Source of the DNA: Piscinibacter sp.
Lineage (GTDB): Bacteria; Pseudomonadota; Gammaproteobacteria; Burkholderiales; Burkholderiaceae_C
DNA length: 64,000 nucleotides
Direction of reading: 5' to 3'
Assembly (NCBI GenBank): GCA_016706565.1
Contig: JADJJI010000001.1
Span: 310,001-374,000, forward strand
The position numbers and the translations under genes were made by a program. Within the stretch, counting starts at the first letter, position 1, and every line of letters begins with the position of its first letter. The notes below the pieces were generated by a model that saw nothing but the letters and a program-made list of their open reading frames with translations, searched no databases and had not been told where the DNA came from. This document shows, piece after piece, positions 56,071-64,000 of this stretch.

Positions 56071-58104
56071 TCAGCCGGCGGTCTGCAGCAGCGTGTCGAA
56101 CAGCGACTGCGCGACCTGCAGCATCTTGGCTGCGGCCTGGTAACTCTGCTGGAACTGGATCAGGCGCGCCGCTTCCTCGTCGAGGTTGACGCCGGTCTTG
56201 TCGGTGAGCGCCGCTTTGGCATCGTCGGCGATCGAAGCCGACTGCTGCGCCGAGTACCTGGCGCTCTGCACGCGCACGCCGACGTTGGCCAGCACGTTGG
56301 CATAGGCATCGGTGACGCTGACCCCGGGCACCACCGTGCCGCTGGCCTGCGTGACCTGGCCGACCAGGCCGGCATCGCGCAGGCCCATCATCGCGCGGGC
56401 ATTGCCGTTGTCGGCGGCGGGGAAGCTGGTCTTGCCCACCGTCAGCACGTCGCCGCTGCGCGGCACGCCGCTGAGCGAGAGCTCCCAGTCGTAGCGCTGC
56501 GCCGGCGTGGCCGGCGTCCAGGCGTCGCTGCGGATGCTCTGGCCGGCTGTCCAGGTGCCGGTGCCGCTGCGCACCAGGGCGTTGGCGGCATCGCGCAGCT
56601 CCCAGCTGTAGGCGCCGGTGTCGTTGGTGAAGGTCAGTGTCGCGCTGAGTTCTGCCGCCGCCGGGGTGGCGCCGGTGGCGCTGAGCGCGGCCAGCGTGGC
56701 CGTGCCGGTGTTGTCAACATCGAAGGTCGCCATCACCGGCGACGCGGCGGCGATGCCGCGCGGGTTGTCCAGCGCCAGCGTGGCCCGGCTGGCCGCGGCC
56801 GCCACCGGCTGCAGCAGGAAGCGGTCGTTGGCCGCCGGCGCCGGCGCGACGATGTCGATGCGGAAGCCGTCGACGACGGAGCCGTTCGTCACCGTCTGGC
56901 TGGTGCCATCGGAGCGGCGCGTCAGCGTGTAGCTGCCCGCGGCCAGGCTGGGGTCGGCGAAGAGTTCGTAGTCGCTGGCCTGCAGTTCGGTGGGTTCCAC
57001 CACCGACAGGCTCACGCTGGGTACGCGATCGCCGCTGCCGTTGACGTAGCTGGCCACCGGCACCCCGGCGACGCTGGCGTTGCTCGACGAAGGCAGCACC
57101 CGCGGGCCGCCCACCGACAGCAGCGGCGAGCCGGCCACCGCCGGCTGGCTGCCGTCCAGGCCCAGTGCCTGCTGGCGGTTCACGCTGCCGGCCACCGCCG
57201 CGGCGATCTGGCCGAGCTGGTTGCGCGCATCGATCAGATCGCTGTTCTGGAAGCGCAGCAGCCCGGCGATCGCGCCGCCGGTGACCAGCTCGTCGGGCAT
57301 CTGGCGCAGCGAGCCGGAGTCGTTCACGCCGAGCTGCAGGCGCGAGGGGTCGAAGGCGTCGGTCACCGCGACCAGCTTGGTCGTCTGCGTACCCAGCACC
57401 AGCTTCTGGCCGCCGCCGATGAACACGCTCATGCTGCCGTCGCCGGCCGCGATGGTGTTGACCTGCAGGTACTGGCTGATGTCGCTGATGGCCTGGTCGC
57501 GCTGGTCGAGCAGGTCGTTGGGCGTCTGGCCCGAGCCCTGCGCCGCGGCGATCTTCTGGTTCAGCTCGGCCACCCGGCCGGCCAGCATGTTGACCTGCGT
57601 GATGCTGGCACGCAGTTCCTCGGTCACACCCTGCTGGATGTTGTCGATCTGCTCGCCGGCGGTGCGCAGGCGCTGCGCGAACTCGCCGGTGCGTGCCAGC
57701 ACCACCTGGCGCGAGGACGTGTCCGACGGCTTGTTGGCCACGTCGACGAAGGCGTTGAAGAGCTGGCCGGCCGCATAGCCGATGCCCTGCTCGCCGAGCG
57801 GGAAGGCCTTCTCGAGCTGCTGCAGCTGCAGGCTGCGCGTCTCGTCGGCGGCGGCGATGGCACGGCTGGTGGAGGCCTCGCGGGTGAGGAACTCGCTGTG
57901 CTCGCGCTTCACGCTCGCCACGTTGACGCCCTTGCCGAAGAAGCCGGCGCCGGTGAACTGCCCGCCGTTGGTCTCCAGCTCCACGCTCTGTCGCGAGTAG
58001 CCGGCGGTGTTGACGTTGGCGATGTTGTGGCCGGTGGCCTGCAGCGCCGCGTAGTTCGCGGTCATCGCGCGCATGCCCAGCGACATCAGTGCGGAAGCGC
58101 CCAT
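56071..58104 (-). CDS. flgK: Flagellar hook-associated protein FlgK
   Basis: A 677-residue protein; the family range is about 540 to 680. N-terminal segments ALMSLGMRAMTANYAALQATGHNIANVNTAGYSRQSVELET and the C-terminal GVNLDEEAARLIQFQQSYQAAAKMLQVAQSLFDTLLQ are conserved. The centre (about 340 to 560) is a variable beta-rich insert with many Ala/Thr/Gly residues, where surface-exposed domains occur. FlgK joins hook to filament. It lies between flgJ and flgL with short gaps. Confidence 0.95.
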   Translation of the reverse strand: MGASALMSLGMRAMTANYAALQATGHNIANVNTAGYSRQSVELETNGGQFTGAGFFGKGVNVASVKREHSEFLTREASTSRAIAAADETRSLQLQQLEKAFPLGEQGIGYAAGQLFNAFVDVANKPSDTSSRQVVLARTGEFAQRLRTAGEQIDNIQQGVTEELRASITQVNMLAGRVAELNQKIAAAQGSGQTPNDLLDQRDQAISDISQYLQVNTIAAGDGSMSVFIGGGQKLVLGTQTTKLVAVTDAFDPSRLQLGVNDSGSLRQMPDELVTGGAIAGLLRFQNSDLIDARNQLGQIAAAVAGSVNRQQALGLDGSQPAVAGSPLLSVGGPRVLPSSSNASVAGVPVASYVNGSGDRVPSVSLSVVEPTELQASDYELFADPSLAAGSYTLTRRSDGTSQTVTNGSVVDGFRIDIVAPAPAANDRFLLQPVAAAASRATLALDNPRGIAAASPVMATFDVDNTGTATLAALSATGATPAAAELSATLTFTNDTGAYSWELRDAANALVRSGTGTWTAGQSIRSDAWTPATPAQRYDWELSLSGVPRSGDVLTVGKTSFPAADNGNARAMMGLRDAGLVGQVTQASGTVVPGVSVTDAYANVLANVGVRVQSARYSAQQSASIADDAKAALTDKTGVNLDEEAARLIQFQQSYQAAAKMLQVAQSLFDTLLQTAG

Positions 58105-58117
58105 GGCGTCGGTCCCT

Positions 58118-58948
58118 TCAGGTCACGGCGCGCTGGAGGCGCAACGTGGTGTTGATCGTGCGGGCCAGCTTGTCGGCATAGGCCGGGTCGGTGGCATAGC
58201 CGGCCTTCTGCAGGCCGCGGGCGAAGCCTTCGGCGGTGCTCGAGTTGGCCAGCACGCCGGTGTAGCGCGGGCTGGTCTTCATCAGCTGCGCGTAGTCGGC
58301 GAACGATTCGGCGGGCGACGCATAGGCGCGGAACTTCGCCGTCACCTTGCGCGGCTGTCCGTCGACGTACTCGGTGGTCGTGACCTCGGCGACCGCGCCC
58401 TTCCAGGACGCGCCGGCCTTGATGCCGAACAGGTTGTTCGACGAGCTGCCGTCGGCGTTGCGAATGTCGCGCTTGCCCCAGCCCGATTCGTGCGCCGCCT
58501 GCGCCACCATGAAGGCTGCCGGGATGCCTGTGGCCGCCTCGGCGGCACGCGCGGCGCTGCTGTGCTGCTGCACGAAGCCGGCCTGCGTCGGCGTGGACTT
58601 GGGTAGCGTCTTGGTTGCGCTGGTCTCGGGAATGGCCGGCAGTGCGCCGCCCATCTGCCGCTCGAGCTGCCGCGCGATCACCTCCGACAAGCCGCCGGGC
58701 AGCCCTGTCATCTTGGTGGCGAACTGCGTGTCGAGCATCTCGGTGCCCATCTGCGTGCCCGAGTTGTCGAGCAGGCCCGAGCTCATCGTCGACTCGCGCA
58801 TGCTCTTCATGATCTGCTGCATGAAGAGCGCCTCGAACTGCTTGGCGGCCTCCTTGATGGCAGCCTTCGGGTCGCGCGCGGCGCTGGCCTTCAGCGCATC
58901 GATCGAGCGCGTGTCGGTGGCCAGCGGAGCGTTCGGGTTGATGGCCAT
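58118..58948 (-). CDS. flgJ: Flagellar muramidase / rod assembly protein FlgJ
   Basis: A 276-residue bifunctional protein. The N-terminal rod-capping domain (about 1 to 120) has KEAAKQFEALFMQQIMKSMRESTMSSGLLDNSGTQMGTEMLDTQ, and the C-terminal domain is a glucosaminidase (FlgJ/Acm family) with FMVAQAAHESGWGKRDIRN, where the Glu is the likely acid residue. It digests peptidoglycan so that the rod can pass. The ATG overlaps the flgI stop in TGATG. Confidence 0.95.
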   Translation of the reverse strand: MAINPNAPLATDTRSIDALKASAARDPKAAIKEAAKQFEALFMQQIMKSMRESTMSSGLLDNSGTQMGTEMLDTQFATKMTGLPGGLSEVIARQLERQMGGALPAIPETSATKTLPKSTPTQAGFVQQHSSAARAAEAATGIPAAFMVAQAAHESGWGKRDIRNADGSSSNNLFGIKAGASWKGAVAEVTTTEYVDGQPRKVTAKFRAYASPAESFADYAQLMKTSPRYTGVLANSSTAEGFARGLQKAGYATDPAYADKLARTINTTLRLQRAVT

Positions 58949-60096
58949 CAGATCACCTCGAGTTCCGCGTTCAGTGCGCCGGCCGCCTTGATGGCCTGCA
59001 GGATCGCTAGCAGGTCCTGCGGCGTGGCGCCGAGCGAGTTCAGCGCCTTGACCACGTCGACCAACTGCGTGCCGGCAGGCATCTGGATCAGCGAGCCCGG
59101 CGCCTGGTTGATGGTGATGTCGGACTTCTCGCGCGCCACCGTCTGCCCGCCCGACAAGGGGCCGGGCTGGCTGACCACGGGCGTGGTGCTGATGGTCACC
59201 GACAGGTTGCCGTGTGCCACCGCACAGGACGACAGCGTCACTGACTGGTTGACGACGATGGAGCCGGTGCGCGCGTTGATCACCACGCGCGCGGCCGGCG
59301 CGGCGCGCTCGATCGGCAGGTTCTCGATGTCGGCCATGAAGGACACGCGCGCATCGGGCTCGGGCGGCATGCGCACGCGGATGACGCGGCCATCGAGCGC
59401 CTGCGCGACGCTCTCGCCCATCTTCGTGTTGATCGCCTTGGCCACCTCGCGTGCGGTGCCGAAGTCATTCGCGTTGAGGTCGAGCTGCAGGTACTCGCCC
59501 TGGTTCAGCGGCGTGGGCACGGCGCGCTCCACCGTCGCGCCTTCGGGCACGCGGCCGGCGCTGAGGTGGTTGATCTGCACCTTGGAGCCGCCGGCCGAGG
59601 CGCCGGCGCCGCCGACGATCAGGTTGCCCTGCGCCAGCGCGTAGACCTGGCCGTCGGCGCCCTTGAGCGGCGTGGCGATCAGCGTGCCGCCGCGCAGGCT
59701 CTTGGCATTGCCCAGCGAGGAGACGTTCACGTCCAGCGTCTGCCCCGGCTGCGCGAAGGGCGGCAACTGCGCGGTGACGAGCACCGCGGCGACGTTCTTC
59801 AGCTGCATGCTGGCGCCGGGGGGCACCGTCACGCCCATCTGCTGCAGCATCGCGGCGATGCTCTGCGCGGTGAAGGGGGTGGAGGTGGTCTGGTCGCCGG
59901 TGCCGTCCAGGCCCACCACCAGGCCGTAGCCCATCAACTGGTTGCTGCGCACGCCCTGCACGGAGGCCAGCTCCTTGATGCGCGCGGCATTCGCGGTGAC
60001 CGGCCACCACAGGGCGGCGCTGGCCATCACCACCGTCGCTGCGATCAGCGTGCGGATCAGGCGTTCGGTGCGGTCGGGGTGGGAGTCATTGTCCAT
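58948..60096 (-). CDS. flgI: Flagellar P-ring protein FlgI
   Basis: A 382-residue periplasmic protein with a signal peptide (MDNDSHPDRTERLIRTLIAA leader, cut near TANA-ARI) and the family segments IKELASVQGVRSNQLMGYGLVVGLDGTGDQT, FTAQSIAAMLQQMGVTVP and the C-terminal LVDVVKALNSLGATPQDLLAILQAIKAAGAL. It forms the P-ring around the rod in the peptidoglycan layer. It is followed by flgJ with a one-base overlap and preceded by flgH. Confidence 0.95.
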   Translation of the reverse strand: MDNDSHPDRTERLIRTLIAATVVMASAALWWPVTANAARIKELASVQGVRSNQLMGYGLVVGLDGTGDQTTSTPFTAQSIAAMLQQMGVTVPPGASMQLKNVAAVLVTAQLPPFAQPGQTLDVNVSSLGNAKSLRGGTLIATPLKGADGQVYALAQGNLIVGGAGASAGGSKVQINHLSAGRVPEGATVERAVPTPLNQGEYLQLDLNANDFGTAREVAKAINTKMGESVAQALDGRVIRVRMPPEPDARVSFMADIENLPIERAAPAARVVINARTGSIVVNQSVTLSSCAVAHGNLSVTISTTPVVSQPGPLSGGQTVAREKSDITINQAPGSLIQMPAGTQLVDVVKALNSLGATPQDLLAILQAIKAAGALNAELEVI

Positions 60097-60115
60097 GACC
60101 CCATTCTTCGCGCAG

Positions 60116-60796
60116 CTAGATCGGCAGAACGTTCAAAAAGAAGCGTGCGAGCCAGCCTATTCCCTGCGACTCGGCCTGCGCGCCGCGGCCGCGGTGCTCG
60201 ATGCGCACATTGGCGATCAACGCCGAGGCGACGGTGTTGCCCGGCTGGATGGCGCGCGGGTCGACCTGGCCGGAGAAGCGCAGCACGTCGACGTTGTGGT
60301 TCACGCCGATCTGCTTCTCGCCGGCCACCAGCAGGTGGCCATTGGGCAGCACGCCAGTCACCGTCGCGGTAATGGTGCCGGAGAAGTCGTTGGTGTTCTC
60401 GGTGCTGCCCTTGCCCTCGAAGGTGTTGCTCGAGGTGCCGGCGGCGCTGGCGCGGCCGAAGGAGTTGGCCGAGACGAACGGCAGCGCGGTCACGCCGGCG
60501 CTGAGCTTGCCGCTCTTGTCGATGCTGCTGGTGCTCTTCTGGCTGGCCGAGACCTTTTCGACGATCTGCACCGTCAGCGTGTCGCCGACCAGCCGCGCGC
60601 GGTGGTCTTCGAACAGCGGCCGGTACTGCGCGGCCTGGAAGATCGCGCCGTTGTTGATCACCGGCGCGGCATGCGCAACGGGCAGCGCCGACGTCGGCTC
60701 CGCCACGTCGACCTTGGCGGGAGCGTTCAGCGTCTGGCAACCGGCCAATAGCGTGGCGGCTGCGGCGATGGCGATCGGGAGAAGCAACTGGTTCAT
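60116..60796 (-). CDS. flgH: Flagellar L-ring lipoprotein FlgH
   Basis: A 226-residue lipoprotein with lipobox LAGC near residue 20. Mature segments NGAIFQAAQYRPLFEDHRARLVGDTLTVQIVEKVSASQKSTSSI and the C-terminal VLRFSGQVDPRAIQPGNTVASALIANVRIEHRGRG are typical of FlgH. It forms the outer-membrane L-ring. The ATG at 60796 overlaps the flgG stop in TGATG. Confidence 0.95.
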   Translation of the reverse strand: MNQLLLPIAIAAAATLLAGCQTLNAPAKVDVAEPTSALPVAHAAPVINNGAIFQAAQYRPLFEDHRARLVGDTLTVQIVEKVSASQKSTSSIDKSGKLSAGVTALPFVSANSFGRASAAGTSSNTFEGKGSTENTNDFSGTITATVTGVLPNGHLLVAGEKQIGVNHNVDVLRFSGQVDPRAIQPGNTVASALIANVRIEHRGRGAQAESQGIGWLARFFLNVLPI

Positions 60797-61578
60797 CACA
60801 GCTGGCCGAGCTTCTGCAGCATCTGGTCGGAGGTCTGGATCGCCTTCGAGTTCAGCTCGTAGGCGCGTTGCGTCTGGATCATGCCGATCAGCTCCTCGAC
60901 GACGTTGACGTTCGAGGTCTCGACGAAGCCCTGCTTCACGGTGCCGAGCTGGTTGCTGCCCGGCGCACCGGTGGCCGGCGCGCCCGAGGCAGCCGTCTCG
61001 GCGTAGAGGTTCTGACCCTTGGGTTCCAGGCCGGCCGGGTTGACGAAGCTGGCGAGCTGGATCTGCCCGACCGACTGCGGCTGCGCCTGCCCGGGCAGCG
61101 TGACGCTGACCGTGCCGTCGGTGCCGATGGTCACGCTCTGCGCGGTGGCGGGAATGGTGATGCCGGGCTGCAGCAGGTAGCCGTTGTTGGTGACCAGCTG
61201 GCCTTGCGCGCTGACCTGGAACGAGCCATCGCGCGTGTAGCCGGTGGTGCCGTCGGGCATCTGCACCTCGAAGAAGCCGTTGCCCTGCACGGCCAGGTCC
61301 AGCGGGTTGCTGCTCTGCTGCAGGTTGCCCTGCGTGAAGCTGCGCACGTTGGCCACGGCGCGCGTGCCCAGGCCGACCTGCAGCCCGGTGGGCAGCGTGG
61401 TCTGCTCGGAGCTGTTGGCCCCGGCCTGGCGGATGTTCTGGTACATCAGGTCCTCGAACACCACGTGCGACTTCTTGAAGCCGTTGGTCGAGGCGTTGGC
61501 GAGGTTGTGCGAGATGGCGTCCAGCTGCGTCTGCTGGGCTTCCATGCCGGTCTTCGATGTCCACAGCGAGCGCATCAT
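60796..61578 (-). CDS. flgG: Flagellar distal-rod protein FlgG
   Basis: A 260-residue protein of standard length. The start ATG at 61578 begins [37 protein letters not shown], the FlgG start. Central [24 protein letters not shown] and C-terminal [38 protein letters not shown] are conserved. The reading frame stays open upstream to 61920, but that segment is not FlgG. It is separated from flgF by an unusual 511-bp gap. Confidence 0.95.
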   Translation of the reverse strand: MMRSLWTSKTGMEAQQTQLDAISHNLANASTNGFKKSHVVFEDLMYQNIRQAGANSSEQTTLPTGLQVGLGTRAVANVRSFTQGNLQQSSNPLDLAVQGNGFFEVQMPDGTTGYTRDGSFQVSAQGQLVTNNGYLLQPGITIPATAQSVTIGTDGTVSVTLPGQAQPQSVGQIQLASFVNPAGLEPKGQNLYAETAASGAPATGAPGSNQLGTVKQGFVETSNVNVVEELIGMIQTQRAYELNSKAIQTSDQMLQKLGQL

Positions 61579-62089
61579 GGCAAGAGCCCTTTCTCGTTGG
61601 CCGATCTTTGGTGGCTTGTTGCCTCTGACCTGTCGAAAAGCAGGTTGAATCGGGCTCTTCTTTTGTTCCCGGGCGCCGGAGTACGCCGGCCTCGCCGCGG
61701 CCGGCGAGACCTGAGCTGCGCGACCCGAAAAGGACCAGAGGGCCCCTGAAAGACGATTTGTGGCTTCCCTGCCGGGGCGAAGCGCGTTCGGCTTGTTGGA
61801 CGGTTTCAGACTCACCCTGGCCTCAGGCTCGACCCACCACAGGCGGTTTCGGGTCATCACGCCCCCCCCGCAACCCACTGCGCGACACCAGCCGCTTCGG
61901 GTGGTCTGCGGCCAGCACAACCAACCGCCTCCTCACAATCGAATCGTGTTCCAGGCCCTTTGGCTCTGCGGTGACTTTCATTGGGCCAGCAAATGAGTTA
62001 CCGACAGCACGGCCGGGGACCAAGGGGCCTCCCCGCAACGAACGTCCGCGCGCAGGCCGGCGAGATCGCGCCGCGCCCACCTCAGCCGG
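61579..62089. other. 511-bp intergenic gap between flgG and flgF without a recognisable gene
   Basis: In most flagellar operons these genes are nearly contiguous. The gap holds a perfect 7-bp inverted repeat at 61691 to 61708 (arms CTCGCCG and CGGCGAG, loop CGGC), a run of eight C residues at 61862 to 61869, and an imperfect CCAGCCG/CGGGTGG hairpin near 61890. Short open frames here lack ribosome-binding sites and recognisable products. No flagellar-type sigma-28 or sigma-54 promoter could be assigned with confidence. Confidence 0.6.
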
Positions 62090-62815
62090 TCAGGACATCG
62101 ACAACAGCTGCGCCGCCGACTTCTCGTTGTTCTCCGCCGTCTGCAGCATGCGCATCTGCGCCTCGAACTGCCGCGCCGCGGAGATCATGGCGACCATGGT
62201 CTCGACCGGGCTGACGTTGCTGCCTTCGAGTGCGCCATCCTGCAGGCGTGCCGTAGCGTCTGCCGGCAGGTCGCCGTCCGGCGCGCGGAACAGGCCGTCG
62301 GCGCCGCGCTCCAGCGGCGCTTCCGGCGTGACCAGCTTGAGCCGGCCCACCGTGGCGCTGCGGCCGTTGGCGCCGCGCGCACTCACCGTGCCGTCAGCGG
62401 CGATGCTGACCTCGCTGTTGGCCGGCACCTGGATCGGCCCGCCGTCGCCGAGCACCGTCAGGCCGCCGTGGGTGACCACGGTGCCGTCGGCACTGGTCTC
62501 GAGCGAGCCACCGCGCGTGTAGGCCTCGGTGCCGTCCAGTCCCTGCACGGCGAGCCAGGCGTTGCCGCGCATCGCCACGTCCATCGGCCGGCCGGTGTTG
62601 CTGACGACGCCGGGGGCGTCGCTGTAGCCCGGCGTCGATTCGAGCGCATAGACGCGCGTGCTGGCGCCGCTGCCCTCGACCGGCACGGAACGGAAGGCAT
62701 GCAGCTCGGCGCGGAAGCCCACCGTCGAGGCGTTCGCGAGGTTGTTCGCGAGCACGTCCTGGCGCTGCATGGTCGCCTTCGCGCCGGACATGCTCAGGTA
62801 AATCATCCGGTCCAT
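62090..62815 (-). CDS. flgF: Flagellar proximal-rod protein FlgF
   Basis: A 241-residue rod protein. The N-terminal MDRMIYLSMSGAKATMQRQDVLANNLANASTVGFRAELHAF, the central AVQGLDGTEAYTRGGSLE and the C-terminal GALEGSNVSPVETMVAMISAARQFEAQMRMLQTAE are FlgF motifs. Length is normal, so the gene is intact despite the large gap that follows. It starts 34 bp after flgE. Confidence 0.95.
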   Translation of the reverse strand: MDRMIYLSMSGAKATMQRQDVLANNLANASTVGFRAELHAFRSVPVEGSGASTRVYALESTPGYSDAPGVVSNTGRPMDVAMRGNAWLAVQGLDGTEAYTRGGSLETSADGTVVTHGGLTVLGDGGPIQVPANSEVSIAADGTVSARGANGRSATVGRLKLVTPEAPLERGADGLFRAPDGDLPADATARLQDGALEGSNVSPVETMVAMISAARQFEAQMRMLQTAENNEKSAAQLLSMS

Positions 62816-62849
62816 GGCGGTCCTTCAGTTCAGTGCGCGATCGTGAGCA

Positions 62850-64000
62850 TCAACGCAGATTGACGAGCGTCTGCAGCACCTGGTCCTGCGTCTTGATCGT
62901 CTGCGCATTGGCCTGGTAGACACGCTGCGCGGTGATCATGTTGACCAGCTCGCCGGTCAGGTCGGTGTTCGATTCTTCCAGCGAACCCGACTGGATGGTG
63001 CCCAGGTTGCCGTCGCCCGGCACGCCCAGCACCGGATCACCCGACGTGAAGCTGCGCGACCAGGCGTTGCTGCCCAGCGGCTGCAGGCCCTGCGGGTTGC
63101 GGAAGGTGGCGATCTCCACCTGGCCGGCCGGCTTGGACTGGCCGTTCGAGTAGCGCGCAGTGATGATGCCGTTGGCCTCGAACTGGATGCCCACCAGCTG
63201 GCCCGGCGCATAGCCGTTCTGCGACAGGTCGGTCACCGCGAAGTTGGAGCCGTACTGCGTGGCGCCTGACAAGTCGAGCTGCACGCCGCTGATGGCCAGG
63301 GTCTGCGCACCGTTGGCGTTGGTCGAGGCGGGAATGTTCAGCGTCACCGTGCCGACCGGCGCAGTCGGCGTGCCGCCGTTGGCCGGGAAGTTGATCGTCG
63401 TCGACGGCGCCGGGACACCGGCGCCGGTGGTGGAGATCGGCGTGCCGTTGGCGGTGGCATAGACGTTCCAGGTGTCGGTGGCCGACTTCTGGAAGAAATA
63501 GGTCAGCGCGACGTCCTGGCCCTTGTCGTCGTACACCGTCACCGAGGTGGCATTATTGTAGGTGCTCGGGTCGGTGAGGATGATCTGCGGCCCGGCGGCG
63601 GGCACGGTGGTGGCCGCGCGCGAGTCGAGGTTCATCTCCATCGTGATCGTCGAGGTGGCGGCCGGGTTGATGCCTGCGGTGGGCATGCGCAGCGCACTGG
63701 CGTTGCCGGGCTGGATGGTGCCGGTGCCGTCGGCCGGGTAGCCCATCAGCTGGCCGCCCGAGTTGTTGACGACATAGCCGTCGCGGTCGACCTTGAACTG
63801 GCCGTTGCGCGTGTAGGTGACGGGGCTGCGGCCATCGGTCACCTGGAAGAAGCCCGCGCCGTTGAGCGACAGGTCCATCGGGTTCTCGGTGGTGACGATG
63901 TTGCCTTGCGTGAACTGCTGCGACACCGCGGACAGGTTCACGCCGATGCCGATGTTGCTGGTGCCCGATCCGTTCATCGAGGTGGCGTACATGTCGGCGA
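62850..64000 (-). CDS. flgE: Flagellar hook protein FlgE (5' end outside window)
   Basis: The 3' 383 codons of flgE. The frame runs off the right edge shortly before ADMYATSMNGSGTSNIGIGVNLSAV, so roughly the first 30 to 45 residues are missing. The QGNIVTTENPMDLSLNGAGFFQV and C-terminal GSLEESNTDLTGELVNMITAQRVYQANAQTIKTQDQVLQTLVNLR segments are conserved hook features. A variable central domain (about 150 to 300) is rich in Ala, Thr and Asn. It leads the flgEFGHIJKL run. Confidence 0.95.
   Translation of the reverse strand, partial: ADMYATSMNGSGTSNIGIGVNLSAVSQQFTQGNIVTTENPMDLSLNGAGFFQVTDGRSPVTYTRNGQFKVDRDGYVVNNSGGQLMGYPADGTGTIQPGNASALRMPTAGINPAATSTITMEMNLDSRAATTVPAAGPQIILTDPSTYNNATSVTVYDDKGQDVALTYFFQKSATDTWNVYATANGTPISTTGAGVPAPSTTINFPANGGTPTAPVGTVTLNIPASTNANGAQTLAISGVQLDLSGATQYGSNFAVTDLSQNGYAPGQLVGIQFEANGIITARYSNGQSKPAGQVEIATFRNPQGLQPLGSNAWSRSFTSGDPVLGVPGDGNLGTIQSGSLEESNTDLTGELVNMITAQRVYQANAQTIKTQDQVLQTLVNLR

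Noticed and set aside
61760-61996. Plus-strand frame of 78 codons in the flgF-flgG gap
   Set aside because: There is no ribosome-binding site, no recognisable product, and it runs against the operon direction.

Overview
The window is GC-rich (roughly two-thirds G+C by eye) and reads as the chromosome of a betaproteobacterium of the order Burkholderiales, probably near the Rubrivivax/Leptothrix/Piscinibacter group. This placement is an inference from gene families, gene order (yebC-purD-...-nadD-rsfS-rlmH-maf-rng) and codon bias. No database search was possible.

Region 1 (1 to about 11.5 kb) is a heavy-metal resistance block. A CadR/PbrR-type MerR regulator is divergent from the His-rich start of a P-type metal ATPase that runs off the left edge. 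Then follow czcE, a transglutaminase-like protein, czcI, czcC, a small His-rich membrane-anchored protein, czcB, czcA, a His-rich periplasmic protein, a lipoprotein, a DMT-type transporter with a 60-residue His-rich tail, and a convergent Met-rich periplasmic protein. Two MerR-type operators sharing a 13-mer and one CusR/CopR-type palindrome suggest dual control. The block ends next to the 3' end of tandem tRNA-Lys genes.

Region 2 (11.9 to 16.9 kb, minus strand) holds tolB-pal-cpoB, a TsuA-like thiosulfate importer overlapping tcdA, and two tRNA-Lys genes, which are probable substrates of TcdA. Region 3 (16.9 to 23.9 kb, plus strand) is a tightly overlapping surface-glycan operon: WaaE-like transferase, MsbA-like exporter, AhpD-like protein, three glycosyltransferase-like genes and a methyltransferase.

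Region 4 (23.9 to 31.5 kb, minus strand) is a housekeeping operon: yebC-purD-acyltransferase-hemF-nadD-rsfS-rlmH-maf-rng. The rsfS gene appears to start at CTG. Region 5 (31.6 to 40.6 kb) is mixed: a YjgR-like ATPase, an M14 peptidase lipoprotein, a DUF1499 protein, a LytS/LytTR pair, two short overlapping unannotated genes, a periplasmic repeat protein and glnS.

Region 6 (40.6 to 54.8 kb) is a dense signalling block: GGDEF protein, REC-PAS-GGDEF-EAL protein, hybrid kinase with HPt, bacteriophytochrome-like kinase, ANTAR regulator with a multi-PAS HisKA_2 kinase, and a degenerate EAL-HDOD protein. It follows directly on Region 7 (54.9 kb to the right edge, minus strand), the flagellar operon flgEFGHIJKL, which has an unusual 511-bp gap between flgF and flgG. 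No CRISPR array, insertion sequence, rRNA or integrase was seen.
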